Positions 7,836 through 15,082 of a stretch of DNA of 23,610 nucleotides are shown one piece after another. Numbering within the stretch: the first letter of the stretch is position 1; the number at the start of each line of letters is the position of its first letter. Origin of the DNA: JBJXHB01 sp046160725 (lineage in GTDB: Bacteria > Pseudomonadota > Gammaproteobacteria > Burkholderiales > Burkholderiaceae_C); NCBI GenBank assembly GCA_046160725.1, contig JBJXHB010000529.1:1-23610 (forward strand), given 5' to 3'. The notes beneath the pieces were generated by a model. It did no database searches. It was not told the DNA's origin and was given only the letters and a program-made list of their open reading frames with translations. The translations under genes were made by a program, and so were the position numbers.

Positions 7836-8816
7836 TCAGCGCCCCTTTCGAGCCGTACCACCGACGGCCCCCGGTGAGGCACTGCGCACGCTCAGCAGCA
7901 TGGTGACGGCCAGGATGCCGACCACCACCGCCAGGGACAGCGCCACCGGAATCTTGAAGACATCGATCAGCATCATCTTGGTGCCGATGAACACCAGGAT
8001 CACCGCCAGCCCGTAGTTGAGCAGGTGGAACTTGGATGCCACCGCCTGCAGCAGGAAGAACATCGCGCGCAGGCCGAGGATCGCGAACACGTTGCTGGTC
8101 AGGACGATGAACGGATCGTTGGTAATGGCGAAGATCGCCGGTATCGAGTCCACGGCGAAGATCACGTCGGTGAGGCCGACCAGGCAGATCACCATGAACA
8201 GCGGCGTGGCGATGCGGCGGCCGTTGTGCAGCGTGAAGAAGCGCTCGCCGTCGTAGTGCGGGCTCACCGGCATCAGCTTGCGCAGCAGGCGCAGCGCCGG
8301 GTTGCTCTCGAGGTCGGGCTCCTTGCCGGCGGCCCACCACATCTTCAGCCCGGTCAGGATCAGGAACGCACCGAAGAGGTACAGCACCCAATGAAACTGC
8401 TGCAGCAGCCAGCCGCCGATCAGGATCATCACCGTGCGCAGCACGATGGCACCGATGATGCCGATCATCAACACCCGCTTCTGGTACTGCGGCGGCACCG
8501 CGAAGTAGGTGAAGATCATCAGGAAGACGAAGATGTTGTCGACCGCCAGGCTCTTCTCGATCAGGTAGCCGGTCAGGAACTCCAGCGCCTTCTCGTTGGC
8601 CACCTCGACCGATCCGCTGGTCTCGCGGACAGCCCACCACAACAGGCCGTTGAAGACAAAGCTCAGCGCCACCCAGGCCACCGACCAGCGCAGGGCCTCG
8701 CCCACGCCGACGGTGTGCGCGCCCTGCTTGCGCAGCAGGACAAAGTCGACGAACAGCGCCGCGAGCACGAACGCGACGAAGACGAGCCACAGCCACAGGG
8801 GCGCGATGCTTTCCAT
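7836..8816 (-). CDS. TerC/Alx-family integral membrane protein (probable Mn2+ export)
   Basis: A 326-residue polytopic membrane protein of the TerC family (Alx branch), with about nine hydrophobic segments. Diagnostic pieces are the opening WLWLVFVAFVLAALFVDFVL, EKSLAVDNIFVFLMIFTYF around residue 90, the acidic/polar cytoplasmic loop GKEPDLESNPALRLLRK, and GLTDVIFAVDSIPAIFAIT with its membrane-embedded acidic residues. Relatives (E. coli Alx) act in manganese homeostasis, and TerC proteins have been linked to metallation of exported proteins. The start at 8816 follows an AAAGG ribosome site 7 bases away; an upstream in-frame extension would run into the leader RNA and is rejected. The 237-base leader holds a yybP-ykoY riboswitch, the usual regulator of this family, which supports the Mn2+ role. 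The C-terminal about 20 residues are soluble and Gly/Arg-rich. Confidence 0.93.
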   Translation of the reverse strand: MESIAPLWLWLVFVAFVLAALFVDFVLLRKQGAHTVGVGEALRWSVAWVALSFVFNGLLWWAVRETSGSVEVANEKALEFLTGYLIEKSLAVDNIFVFLMIFTYFAVPPQYQKRVLMIGIIGAIVLRTVMILIGGWLLQQFHWVLYLFGAFLILTGLKMWWAAGKEPDLESNPALRLLRKLMPVSPHYDGERFFTLHNGRRIATPLFMVICLVGLTDVIFAVDSIPAIFAITNDPFIVLTSNVFAILGLRAMFFLLQAVASKFHLLNYGLAVILVFIGTKMMLIDVFKIPVALSLAVVVGILAVTMLLSVRSASPGAVGGTARKGR

Positions 8817-8819
8817 GAG

Positions 8820-8867
8820 CAGACCTTTGACGCAAGGGTGTCGACGAACGAACACCTGCAAGGTCTG
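8820..8867 (-). promoter_or_regulatory. Expression platform: anti-SD/SD pairing upstream of terC
   Basis: The RNA segment CAGACCUU (8867-8860, 3' strand of the aptamer closing stem) is an exact 8-base complement of AAGGUCUG (8827-8820), which contains the terC ribosome-binding site. Between them lies a small hairpin (GGTGT 8856-8852 with ACACC 8841-8837). Without ligand the ribosome site would be masked. If the aptamer stem forms, the site is freed. This predicts a translational ON switch. Confidence 0.7.
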
Positions 8868-9003
8868 GCAACGGGAGGGGCTGGCGCCGCTCCGGCGGCA
8901 GGACCAGCGGCGCGCTGCTGCACGCTGCGGATTGACGGCCCTGCCGACCCAGGCTGTGCCGTCCAGCGGCAACCACCCAGGCTCACTACTCCCCTTGAGG
9001 AAG
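8855..9003 (-). promoter_or_regulatory. yybP-ykoY manganese riboswitch (terC leader)
   Basis: The leader carries the hallmarks of the yybP-ykoY (Mn2+) aptamer. On the minus strand it opens with CCUCAAGGGGAGUAG (about 9000-8986) containing the invariant GGGGAGUAG loop, has the internal core GCAGGGCCGUCAAUCCG (8944-8928), and ends with AGACCUUGCAGG (8866-8855). The first and last parts form the closing stem (CCUCAAGG with CCUUGCAGG, one bulged C). Inside, UGCCG/CGGCA and GCGCCGCU/AGCGGCGC make two strong hairpins. It lies immediately before a TerC-family gene, the best-known target class. Recognised by motif and fold, not by covariance search. Confidence 0.88.
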
Positions 9004-9010
9004 GAGGCGG

Positions 9011-9016
9011 ATGCTA
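9011..9016 (-). promoter_or_regulatory. Candidate -10 box for the terC riboswitch transcript
   Basis: TAGCAT on the minus strand (9016-9011) would place the transcript start near 9004, exactly where the aptamer begins. The -35 region is weak. It lies in the 50-base gap after the acyl-CoA synthetase stop at 9054. Confidence 0.35.
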
Positions 9017-9053
9017 GCGGGCACGCGATGCCCTTGAAGAGCCTGGGGGCTCC

Positions 9054-10631
9054 CTACGTCGGTGCGTAGAGCCGCTGTTGCGCCAGCCGCAGCTCGCGCT
9101 TGAGCAGCTTGCCGCTGGGGTTCTTGGGCAATGCATCGACAAAGACCACGCGCTTGGGCGACTTGAACACCGCCAGGCGCGCACGGCAGTGCGCCAGCAG
9201 CTCGTCCTCGGCCAGGGCCATGCCGGTCTTGACCACCACGATCGCCGTCACCGCCTCGACCCACTGCGGATGCGGCAGGCCGACCACCGCCACCTCGCTG
9301 ACGGCCGGGTGGCGGTAGATGGCCTCCTCGACCTCGCGGCTGGCGACGTTCTCGCCGCCGGTCTTGATCATGTCCTTCTTGCGGTCGACCACCGTGATGT
9401 AGCCCTCGGCGTCGATGGTGGCCAGGTCGCCGGAATGGAACCAGCCGCCCTCGAAGGCCGCGGCCGTGCGCTCGTCGTCATTGAAGTAGCCGGACAGCAG
9501 TTGCGGACTGCGGTGCACGATCTCGCCGGTCTCGCCCGGGGCGACATCGCGCATCGCCTCGTCGACCACCCGGGTCTCGACGTTCAGCACGGCGCGGCCG
9601 CACGAGCCGGGCTTGCGCAGCTGGTCGTCCGGCCCGAGCATGGTGGCCAGTGGCGCGATCTCGGTCTGACCGTAGAGGTTCCACAGCCGGATGGCCGGCA
9701 ACCGCTGCAGGATCTCCTGCATCACCGCCACCGGCATGATGGACGCGCCGTAGTAGCCCTTGCGCAGGCTGCCCAGGTCGCAGGTGTCGAACAGCGGCGA
9801 GCGCAGCAGCGCGATCCACACCGTCGGCGGCGCGAAGAACGACGTGATGCGGTGGCGCTCGATCAGCGGCAGCAGGTTGTCCGGCACCGGCCGAGCGGTG
9901 ATGACATTGGTCGAGCCGACGTAGATGGCCGGCCCGAAGAAGACATCCAGCTGCGCGCAGTGGTACAGCGGCAGCGCATGCAGCGCCAGGTCGTCGCCGG
10001 CGATCGCCGCGTCGGCGGTGCAGGACACGTACTGCCACAGCACCGCGTCGTGGGTCAGCATCGCGCCCTTTGGCAGGCTCTCGGTGCCGCTGGTGTAGAC
10101 GATCTGCAGCAGGTCGCCGCCGTGCAGGTCGACATCCGGCACGGGCATCTCGCAGGCCGCCAGCTCGTCGAACGACAGCGCGCCCGGCAGTGGCGCGCCG
10201 GGCTCCTCGGCCGGCAGCCAGATCAGCCGCTGCACGGCCGTGTCCAGCGCCGCGGCTGCGCGTGCCAGGTCAGCCAGGCCGTTGTCGGTGGCCAGCAGCC
10301 GCGCGCCGGCATGACGCAGGATGTAGGCCGCCTCCTCCGGCTTGAGCATGAAGTTGATCGGCACCAGCACCGCGCCCAGCCGGGCCAGCGCAAAGCGCAG
10401 CGCCGCAAAGCCGTGCGAGTTGCGCGCCAGCACCGCGACGCGGTCGCCCTTGCCCACCCCGGCCTGGGCTAGGCCGGACGCCACTCGCTCGGTCAACGCG
10501 TGGAATTCGGCATAGGTGTAGTGGGCGTCGCCGCAGATCACCGCCGGCTTGTCCGGCAGGCGGGCCGCTGTGCGGCGCAGCAGGTCGGCCAGGGTGTGGC
10601 GGCGGGCTTGGGCGATGGCGGTGTGCGGCAT
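9054..10631 (-). CDS. Acyl-CoA synthetase / AMP-dependent ligase
   Basis: A 525-residue member of the ANL adenylate-forming family that activates a carboxylic acid with ATP and joins it to coenzyme A. The phosphate-binding motif YTSGTESLPKGAM starts at about residue 179. It is followed by LWNLYGQTEIAPLAT (adenine/TE motif), GWFHSGDLATID, the hinge DRKKDMIKTGGENVASREVE and, near the C-terminus, PKNPSGKLLKREL with the catalytic lysine. Everything expected is present. Its HTLADLLRRTAARLPDKPAVI opening is typical of FadD-like and bile/aryl-CoA ligases; the substrate cannot be named. The ATG at 10631 is preferred. A TTG at 10679 overlaps the stop of the preceding gene (TTGA) and could allow coupling, adding 16 unrelated residues. 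It probably belongs to the minus-strand operon starting at 12586. Confidence 0.9.
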   Translation of the reverse strand: MPHTAIAQARRHTLADLLRRTAARLPDKPAVICGDAHYTYAEFHALTERVASGLAQAGVGKGDRVAVLARNSHGFAALRFALARLGAVLVPINFMLKPEEAAYILRHAGARLLATDNGLADLARAAAALDTAVQRLIWLPAEEPGAPLPGALSFDELAACEMPVPDVDLHGGDLLQIVYTSGTESLPKGAMLTHDAVLWQYVSCTADAAIAGDDLALHALPLYHCAQLDVFFGPAIYVGSTNVITARPVPDNLLPLIERHRITSFFAPPTVWIALLRSPLFDTCDLGSLRKGYYGASIMPVAVMQEILQRLPAIRLWNLYGQTEIAPLATMLGPDDQLRKPGSCGRAVLNVETRVVDEAMRDVAPGETGEIVHRSPQLLSGYFNDDERTAAAFEGGWFHSGDLATIDAEGYITVVDRKKDMIKTGGENVASREVEEAIYRHPAVSEVAVVGLPHPQWVEAVTAIVVVKTGMALAEDELLAHCRARLAVFKSPKRVVFVDALPKNPSGKLLKRELRLAQQRLYAPT

Positions 10632-10675
10632 GGCCCGAAGGTTAGCGCCTCCTGCCCTCTGCCGCTGTTCCAGAC

Positions 10676-12043
10676 TCAACCGGGCTCGTTCAGCGTCGCG
10701 CAGTGTGGGCCGCCGCCCACCCAGTTGAATCCGATCGCATCAACCCAGGCCAGCTCGCGACCGGGCAGGGCCTGGCGCAGCAGGGCGGCCACGCGATCCT
10801 GCAGCGCGCGCGGCGTGCCGTGGCGGGTGTAGTCCGGCACCACCACCACGCCGTTGGCGATGATGAAGTTCAGATAGCTGCTGCAGGCCACCTGGATCAC
10901 GCGCTGGCCTTGCCAGCGCCGCTCGGCGGCGGGGAAGTCGGCGGCCGACCACTGCTCGGACCAGGCCGTGTCCGACGCCGCGGACAGGAACAGCGGGCGC
11001 TCGACGACCCGCGGCGTCGGCAGGCGCACCAGCTGCAGCGGCCGGCCGTGGGCGTCGGTGGCGGCCCGCAGCAGGTCCCAGTTGCGCTGCATGCGTTGCC
11101 GGTTGAGCCGCGCGACCGGATGCCGGTCGTCGTCGTCGGGCCAGGCCAGCAGCACGGTGCGGGCGTCGGCAAACCGTACGAACTCGTCGGTGTGGCCGCC
11201 GGTGCCCCAGGCCACGTAGTCGCCGCTGACCGTGGCGCGCAGCAGCGGGTCCTCGGCGGCGCCCTCTGCCAGCCAGATGATCTTGCGCAGGCCCGGCACC
11301 TGGAGCAACGCGCGTTCCATGTCGCTGCGTTGCATGGTCGGGTTGCGGCTGCGCAGATAGGGCTCGCTGACCAGCGCCAGGCCGTCGCCGTTGCACTCGA
11401 TGCCGCCGCCCTCCAGCACCACCGGGTTGCGGATCACCGGCGCACCCAGCCGCGCGGCCAGGCGCCGGTCCAGCACGCCGCGGTCACCCTCGGCACCGGC
11501 GGCGCACGGGCGGCGCGCGGCCAGATCGTCGACATGGCGGCGGGCACACCAGGCCGGCAGGCCGTACTGGTCCCATTGGAAGTCCACCATGCCGATGGCC
11601 GCGTTGGGCCCGCGCAGGAACACCGCGACGTCGCGCATGAAGAACATGGCCTGGTCGTCCTGGTGCAGGTCCACACCCTCCAGCGACACCCCACGCTCAC
11701 CCAGCGCAGCTCGGGCAACGTCCTGGGCCGCAGCATTGGCCACCAGCATGCGCAGCGGCACATGCGGCCGCAGCAGCCGGATCAACGCCGCCGTCAGATC
11801 CGCATGCCCCTGGTCCCAGCCCAGCCACATGGCCCGGGTGGTCTCGAACTCGCCGGCCACGCGCCAGCCGCTGAAGTCGACTGCGGCCGGCGCTGGCGCC
11901 ACGCTAGGTGCCAGCCCGCAGCCCGCAGGACCGACCGCCGTGCCGGCGACGGCGCCCAGCCCGCCCAGCGCACCCAGCAGGCGGCGGCGCGACCAGGCCG
12001 GTGGTCGCAGCGTGGCAGAAGTGGCACCCACGGTGTTCGACAT
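10676..12043 (-). CDS. Agmatine deiminase / peptidyl-arginine deiminase family protein with Tat signal
   Basis: A 455-residue guanidino-group-modifying enzyme of the agmatine deiminase/PAD fold. The core shows DQAMFFMRDVAVF, EGGGIECNGDGLALV, WGTGGHTDEFVRFAD with the His and Asp of the active site, and the C-terminal nucleophile motif GGGPHCATLNEP (Cys448). All catalytic positions look intact. Unlike cytoplasmic AguA, it starts with a twin-arginine export signal (SRRRLLGALGGLGAVAG, residues about 18-34), so it should act in the periplasm. The Cys in PAGCG near residue 42 does not fit a proper lipobox. The family includes enzymes acting on agmatine and on peptidyl-arginine, so the substrate is open. 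It starts 9 bases after the kinase gene ends and its stop overlaps the possible TTG of the acyl-CoA synthetase, so the three genes look like an operon. Confidence 0.85.
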   Translation of the reverse strand: MSNTVGATSATLRPPAWSRRRLLGALGGLGAVAGTAVGPAGCGLAPSVAPAPAAVDFSGWRVAGEFETTRAMWLGWDQGHADLTAALIRLLRPHVPLRMLVANAAAQDVARAALGERGVSLEGVDLHQDDQAMFFMRDVAVFLRGPNAAIGMVDFQWDQYGLPAWCARRHVDDLAARRPCAAGAEGDRGVLDRRLAARLGAPVIRNPVVLEGGGIECNGDGLALVSEPYLRSRNPTMQRSDMERALLQVPGLRKIIWLAEGAAEDPLLRATVSGDYVAWGTGGHTDEFVRFADARTVLLAWPDDDDRHPVARLNRQRMQRNWDLLRAATDAHGRPLQLVRLPTPRVVERPLFLSAASDTAWSEQWSAADFPAAERRWQGQRVIQVACSSYLNFIIANGVVVVPDYTRHGTPRALQDRVAALLRQALPGRELAWVDAIGFNWVGGGPHCATLNEPG

Positions 12044-12052
12044 GGCGGGGTC

Positions 12053-12586
12053 TCAGGCGGGCTCGGCTGGGCCGGACAACGCCGCGAGCGCGGTCTGCAG
12101 CCGCTCGGCCGGCTCGCCGCGCACGGCCACCCAGCGCATGCCGAAGCGCGCCAGCAGCTGCGCATGCAGCGCATGCTGGCGGGCGCGGAAGTCGTGGTCG
12201 CGGCGGGCGCCGTCCTGCACGAAACCGAAGTCCGGCTCGCACAGCAGCACCCGGTCGTAGGGCCGTTGCGCCAGCGTCCACAGCGCCGGCGCGGCCTCGC
12301 CATGGTCGACCAGCCCATAGACCAGTGTCGTCAGCGGCGAGGTGTCGCACACCAGCCAGCCTTGGGCGCCCGTCAGCGCCGCCTCCTCCCGCTGCACCTG
12401 CTGCTCGGCTGTTTCCACCAGGTCGGCAGGCGAGAACACCGGGCCCAGAACCGCGAAACGCTCGCGTCCGTACTCGGGCACCCAGACGGTGCCCAGTGCC
12501 TGGGCCAGGGCCATGGCCAGCGTGGTCTTGCCCGAGGACTCGCCGCCGAGCAGGCAGACGCGGCGGACAGTGGGTGACAGCGACAT
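12053..12586 (-). CDS. NadR-type ribosylnicotinamide kinase / AAA-family ATPase
   Basis: A 177-residue P-loop kinase resembling the C-terminal kinase domain of E. coli NadR, which phosphorylates nicotinamide riboside. The P-loop GGESSGKTT is at residues 14-22, followed by VPEYGRERF, an alternating helix region with EQQVQREEAAL, and the Walker B-like LVCDTSPLTTLVYG. The later YDRVLLCEPDFGFVQDGAR matches the NadR nucleoside-binding stretch. The NadR helix-turn-helix and adenylyltransferase domains are absent, so this would be a salvage kinase and not a regulator. The start at 12586 is chosen because the P-loop then lies at the usual distance; the longer open frame upstream is not family sequence. 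It is first in the minus-strand operon, with the molybdoenzyme gene divergent 146 bases away. Confidence 0.8.
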   Translation of the reverse strand: MSLSPTVRRVCLLGGESSGKTTLAMALAQALGTVWVPEYGRERFAVLGPVFSPADLVETAEQQVQREEAALTGAQGWLVCDTSPLTTLVYGLVDHGEAAPALWTLAQRPYDRVLLCEPDFGFVQDGARRDHDFRARQHALHAQLLARFGMRWVAVRGEPAERLQTALAALSGPAEPA

Positions 12587-12732
12587 GCCGCACTGTAGCC
12601 AAGGGCTCGCCGCCGCAGGTGACCAGGCGTTGCGCCGCTGTCGGCAGCGCCGGCGCCGCGTGCGTCGCTCGGGCTGGGGTACGCTGCGCGCCGGATGTCC
12701 GGCACGGTGCCGGTCCGCCCAAGGGAGAGCGC

Positions 12733-15009
12733 ATGCCGTCACGCCGGAAAGTCATCCTGGGCAGCCTGGGCGCTGTCGGCGCTCTGGTGGTCGGCTGGTC
12801 GGTACTGCCGCCACGGCAGCGCCTGTTGACCGCGGACCCGCTGCCCGCCATGCCGGGGCAACTGCCGCTGAACGGCTGGGTGACGGTCGGCAGCGACGAC
12901 ACCGTCACGGTGCAGCTGGCGCGCAGCGAGATGGGCCAGGGCGTGCATACCTCGCTGGTCATGCTGCTGGCCGACGAGATGGATGCCGACTGGTCCCGCG
13001 TGCGCACCGTCGCGGCGCCCATCGACGGCATCTTCCGCAACGTCGCCATCGGCGTGGACGGCCTGCCGTTCCATCCGGATACCCAGGGCGCGCTGCGCGA
13101 CGTGGTCGGCTGGCTGACCGCCAAGACCATGCGTGAGATCGGCGTGATGGCAACCGGCGGATCATCCAGCGTCAAGGACAGCTGGTTGCCAATGCGCGAG
13201 GCTGGCGCGTCCGCACGGGCCATGCTGGTGGCCGCTGCCGCCAAGACCTGGAGCGTTGCAGAGGCGGACATCACGGTGGCCGCCGGCGTGCTGCGGCATG
13301 CCGCCAGCGGCCGGCAGGCGCGCTTCGGCGAGATGGCCCAGGCCGCGTCGACCCAGAAGCTGCCGCCGCGCCAGACGCTGAAGACGCCCGAGCGCTGGAC
13401 ACTGATCGGCAAGCCAATGCCCCGCCGCGACAGCGCGGCCAAGGCCGACGGCAGCGCGGTGTTCGGCCTGGACGTGCGTCCGCCCGGCCTGCTGCATGCC
13501 AGCCTGGTGCTGTGCCCGACCCTGGGTGGATCGGCTGGAGGGCTCGGGGATGAGGCGGCGCGCAGCATGCCTGGCGTGGTCGCGGTCGTCAGGCTGCCGC
13601 CGCTGCGCGGTGCCAGCGGCGGGGTGGCCGTGGTGGCCAACGGCACCTGGCGCGCCATGCAGGCGGTGCGCGCGCTCAAGGTGAGCTGGGACGCTGGCCC
13701 GGCCGCCGCACTGGATGACGCCGCCGTCACGCGGCGCCTGAAGGCGGCCCTGACCACCGACGGTGGCTTCACCTACCACCAGCGCGGCGATGTGGACGCG
13801 GCCTTCAAGACCGCGACCCGCACCATCAGCGCGGAGTACCAGGTGCCGATGCTGGCCCATGCCACGATGGAGCCGATGAACGCCACCGTGCTGCTCGAGG
13901 GCAGCCGCGCCACGGTCTGGGCACCGACCCAGGTGCCGGACCTGGCGCGCAGCGCGGTGGCGCAGGTGCTGGGACTGGACAGCTCGGCCGTGACGGTGCA
14001 TGTCACGCTGCTGGGCGGTGGTTTCGGACGGCGGCTGGAGGTGGACTTCATCGCCATGGCGGCCGAGGTGGCCAAGGCCGTGCCCGGCAAGCCGGTGCAG
14101 CTGACCTGGTCGCGCGAGCAGGACATGACGCACGACTTCTATCGCCCGCCCTGCGTGGCCCGCTACGACGCCGCGCTGAACGCCGCCGGCGCCATCCTGG
14201 CCTGGCGCGCGCAGTCGGCGTCGCCCTCGGTGGTGCAGCAATTCCTGAACCGGCAATGGGGCCTGGCAGGCGTCGGGCCCGACAAGACCACGGCCGAAGG
14301 TGCATTCGACAACCCCTACGAGTGGCCGCATGCGCGCATCGGCCATGCCATCGTGGAGCTGCCGCTGCCCATGGGCTTCTGGCGCTCCGTCGGACACTCC
14401 CACCAGGCCTTCTTCAAGGAGTGCTTCCTGGATGAGGTGGCGCATGCGGCCGGCGCCGACCCGTTGGCCTACCGCGAGGCGCTGCTCAAGCAGCACCCGC
14501 GGCACCTGGCGGTGCTGCAGGCCGCCGCGCGCCGCGCCGGCTGGGGGCAGCCGCTGCCGGCCGCGCCGGACGGCGCGAAACGCGCCCGCGGGCTGGCCCT
14601 GCACCACAGCTTCGGCAGCATCGTGGCCCAGGTGGCCGAGGTGTCGCTGGACCCCAAGGACAAATCCATCCGTGTGCACCGCGTGGTGGCCGCGGTGGAC
14701 TGCGGCACCGTGGTCAACCCCGACGGCGTGCGCCAGCAGATGGAGAGCGCCGTGGTCTACGGCCTCAGCGCAGCGTTGTGGGGCGGCGTCACGCTGAAGC
14801 AGGGCCAGGTGCAGCAGAGCAACTTCCACGACCAGCCGGTGCTGCGCCTGGCGCAGTGCCCGGTCATCGAGACCGAGATCATGGCCTCCACCCATCCGCC
14901 CGAGGGCATGGGCGAGCCCGGTACGCCGCCGATCGCGCCGGCGGTGGCCAATGCGCTGTTCAGCCTGACCGGCCAGCGGCTGCGCGCGCTGCCGCTGCGG
15001 CTGGCCTGA
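12733..15009 (+). CDS. Xanthine dehydrogenase-family molybdopterin-binding subunit (IorB-like)
   Basis: A 758-residue large subunit of a molybdenum hydroxylase, closest in layout to isoquinoline 1-oxidoreductase beta (IorB) and membrane aldehyde dehydrogenases. It begins with a twin-arginine signal (SRRKVILGSLGAVGALVVG), so it is exported or membrane-anchored. Family markers are LARSEMGQGVHTSLVMLLADEMD, the second-domain start FGLDVRPPGLLHA, the repeated VPMLAHATMEPMNATV, GGGFGRR at 428-434, SHSHQAFFKE-like GHSHQAFFKECFLDE, and GMGEPGTPPIAPAVANALF, where Glu728 is the catalytic glutamate. AGGGAGA lies 6 bases before the ATG, fixing the start. The small [2Fe-2S] subunit (IorA) and a cytochrome partner are absent next door, which is unusual. 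Substrate unknown: N-heteroaromatics or aldehydes are typical for the family. Confidence 0.9.
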   Translation: MPSRRKVILGSLGAVGALVVGWSVLPPRQRLLTADPLPAMPGQLPLNGWVTVGSDDTVTVQLARSEMGQGVHTSLVMLLADEMDADWSRVRTVAAPIDGIFRNVAIGVDGLPFHPDTQGALRDVVGWLTAKTMREIGVMATGGSSSVKDSWLPMREAGASARAMLVAAAAKTWSVAEADITVAAGVLRHAASGRQARFGEMAQAASTQKLPPRQTLKTPERWTLIGKPMPRRDSAAKADGSAVFGLDVRPPGLLHASLVLCPTLGGSAGGLGDEAARSMPGVVAVVRLPPLRGASGGVAVVANGTWRAMQAVRALKVSWDAGPAAALDDAAVTRRLKAALTTDGGFTYHQRGDVDAAFKTATRTISAEYQVPMLAHATMEPMNATVLLEGSRATVWAPTQVPDLARSAVAQVLGLDSSAVTVHVTLLGGGFGRRLEVDFIAMAAEVAKAVPGKPVQLTWSREQDMTHDFYRPPCVARYDAALNAAGAILAWRAQSASPSVVQQFLNRQWGLAGVGPDKTTAEGAFDNPYEWPHARIGHAIVELPLPMGFWRSVGHSHQAFFKECFLDEVAHAAGADPLAYREALLKQHPRHLAVLQAAARRAGWGQPLPAAPDGAKRARGLALHHSFGSIVAQVAEVSLDPKDKSIRVHRVVAAVDCGTVVNPDGVRQQMESAVVYGLSAALWGGVTLKQGQVQQSNFHDQPVLRLAQCPVIETEIMASTHPPEGMGEPGTPPIAPAVANALFSLTGQRLRALPLRLA

Positions 15010-15082
15010 GCCGCGGCGCAGACCCGACAATCCGCCGCATGCCGCCAGGTCGCCCCTGGCCCGGTGGCCCGACGGAGCGCCC

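Noticed and set aside
8025..9017. Plus-strand open frame covering terC and its leader
   Set aside because: His/Gln/Glu-rich shadow of the TerC coding strand that also runs through the riboswitch.
10632..10679. TTG start adding 16 residues to the acyl-CoA synthetase
   Set aside because: The extra residues do not look like the family, and ATG 10631 gives the normal length. Kept only as a possible coupling signal.
11915..11935. Lipoprotein lipobox at the Cys of the exported deiminase
   Set aside because: The residues before the Cys (G-P-A-G) lack the Leu at -3, so a plain Tat signal is more likely.
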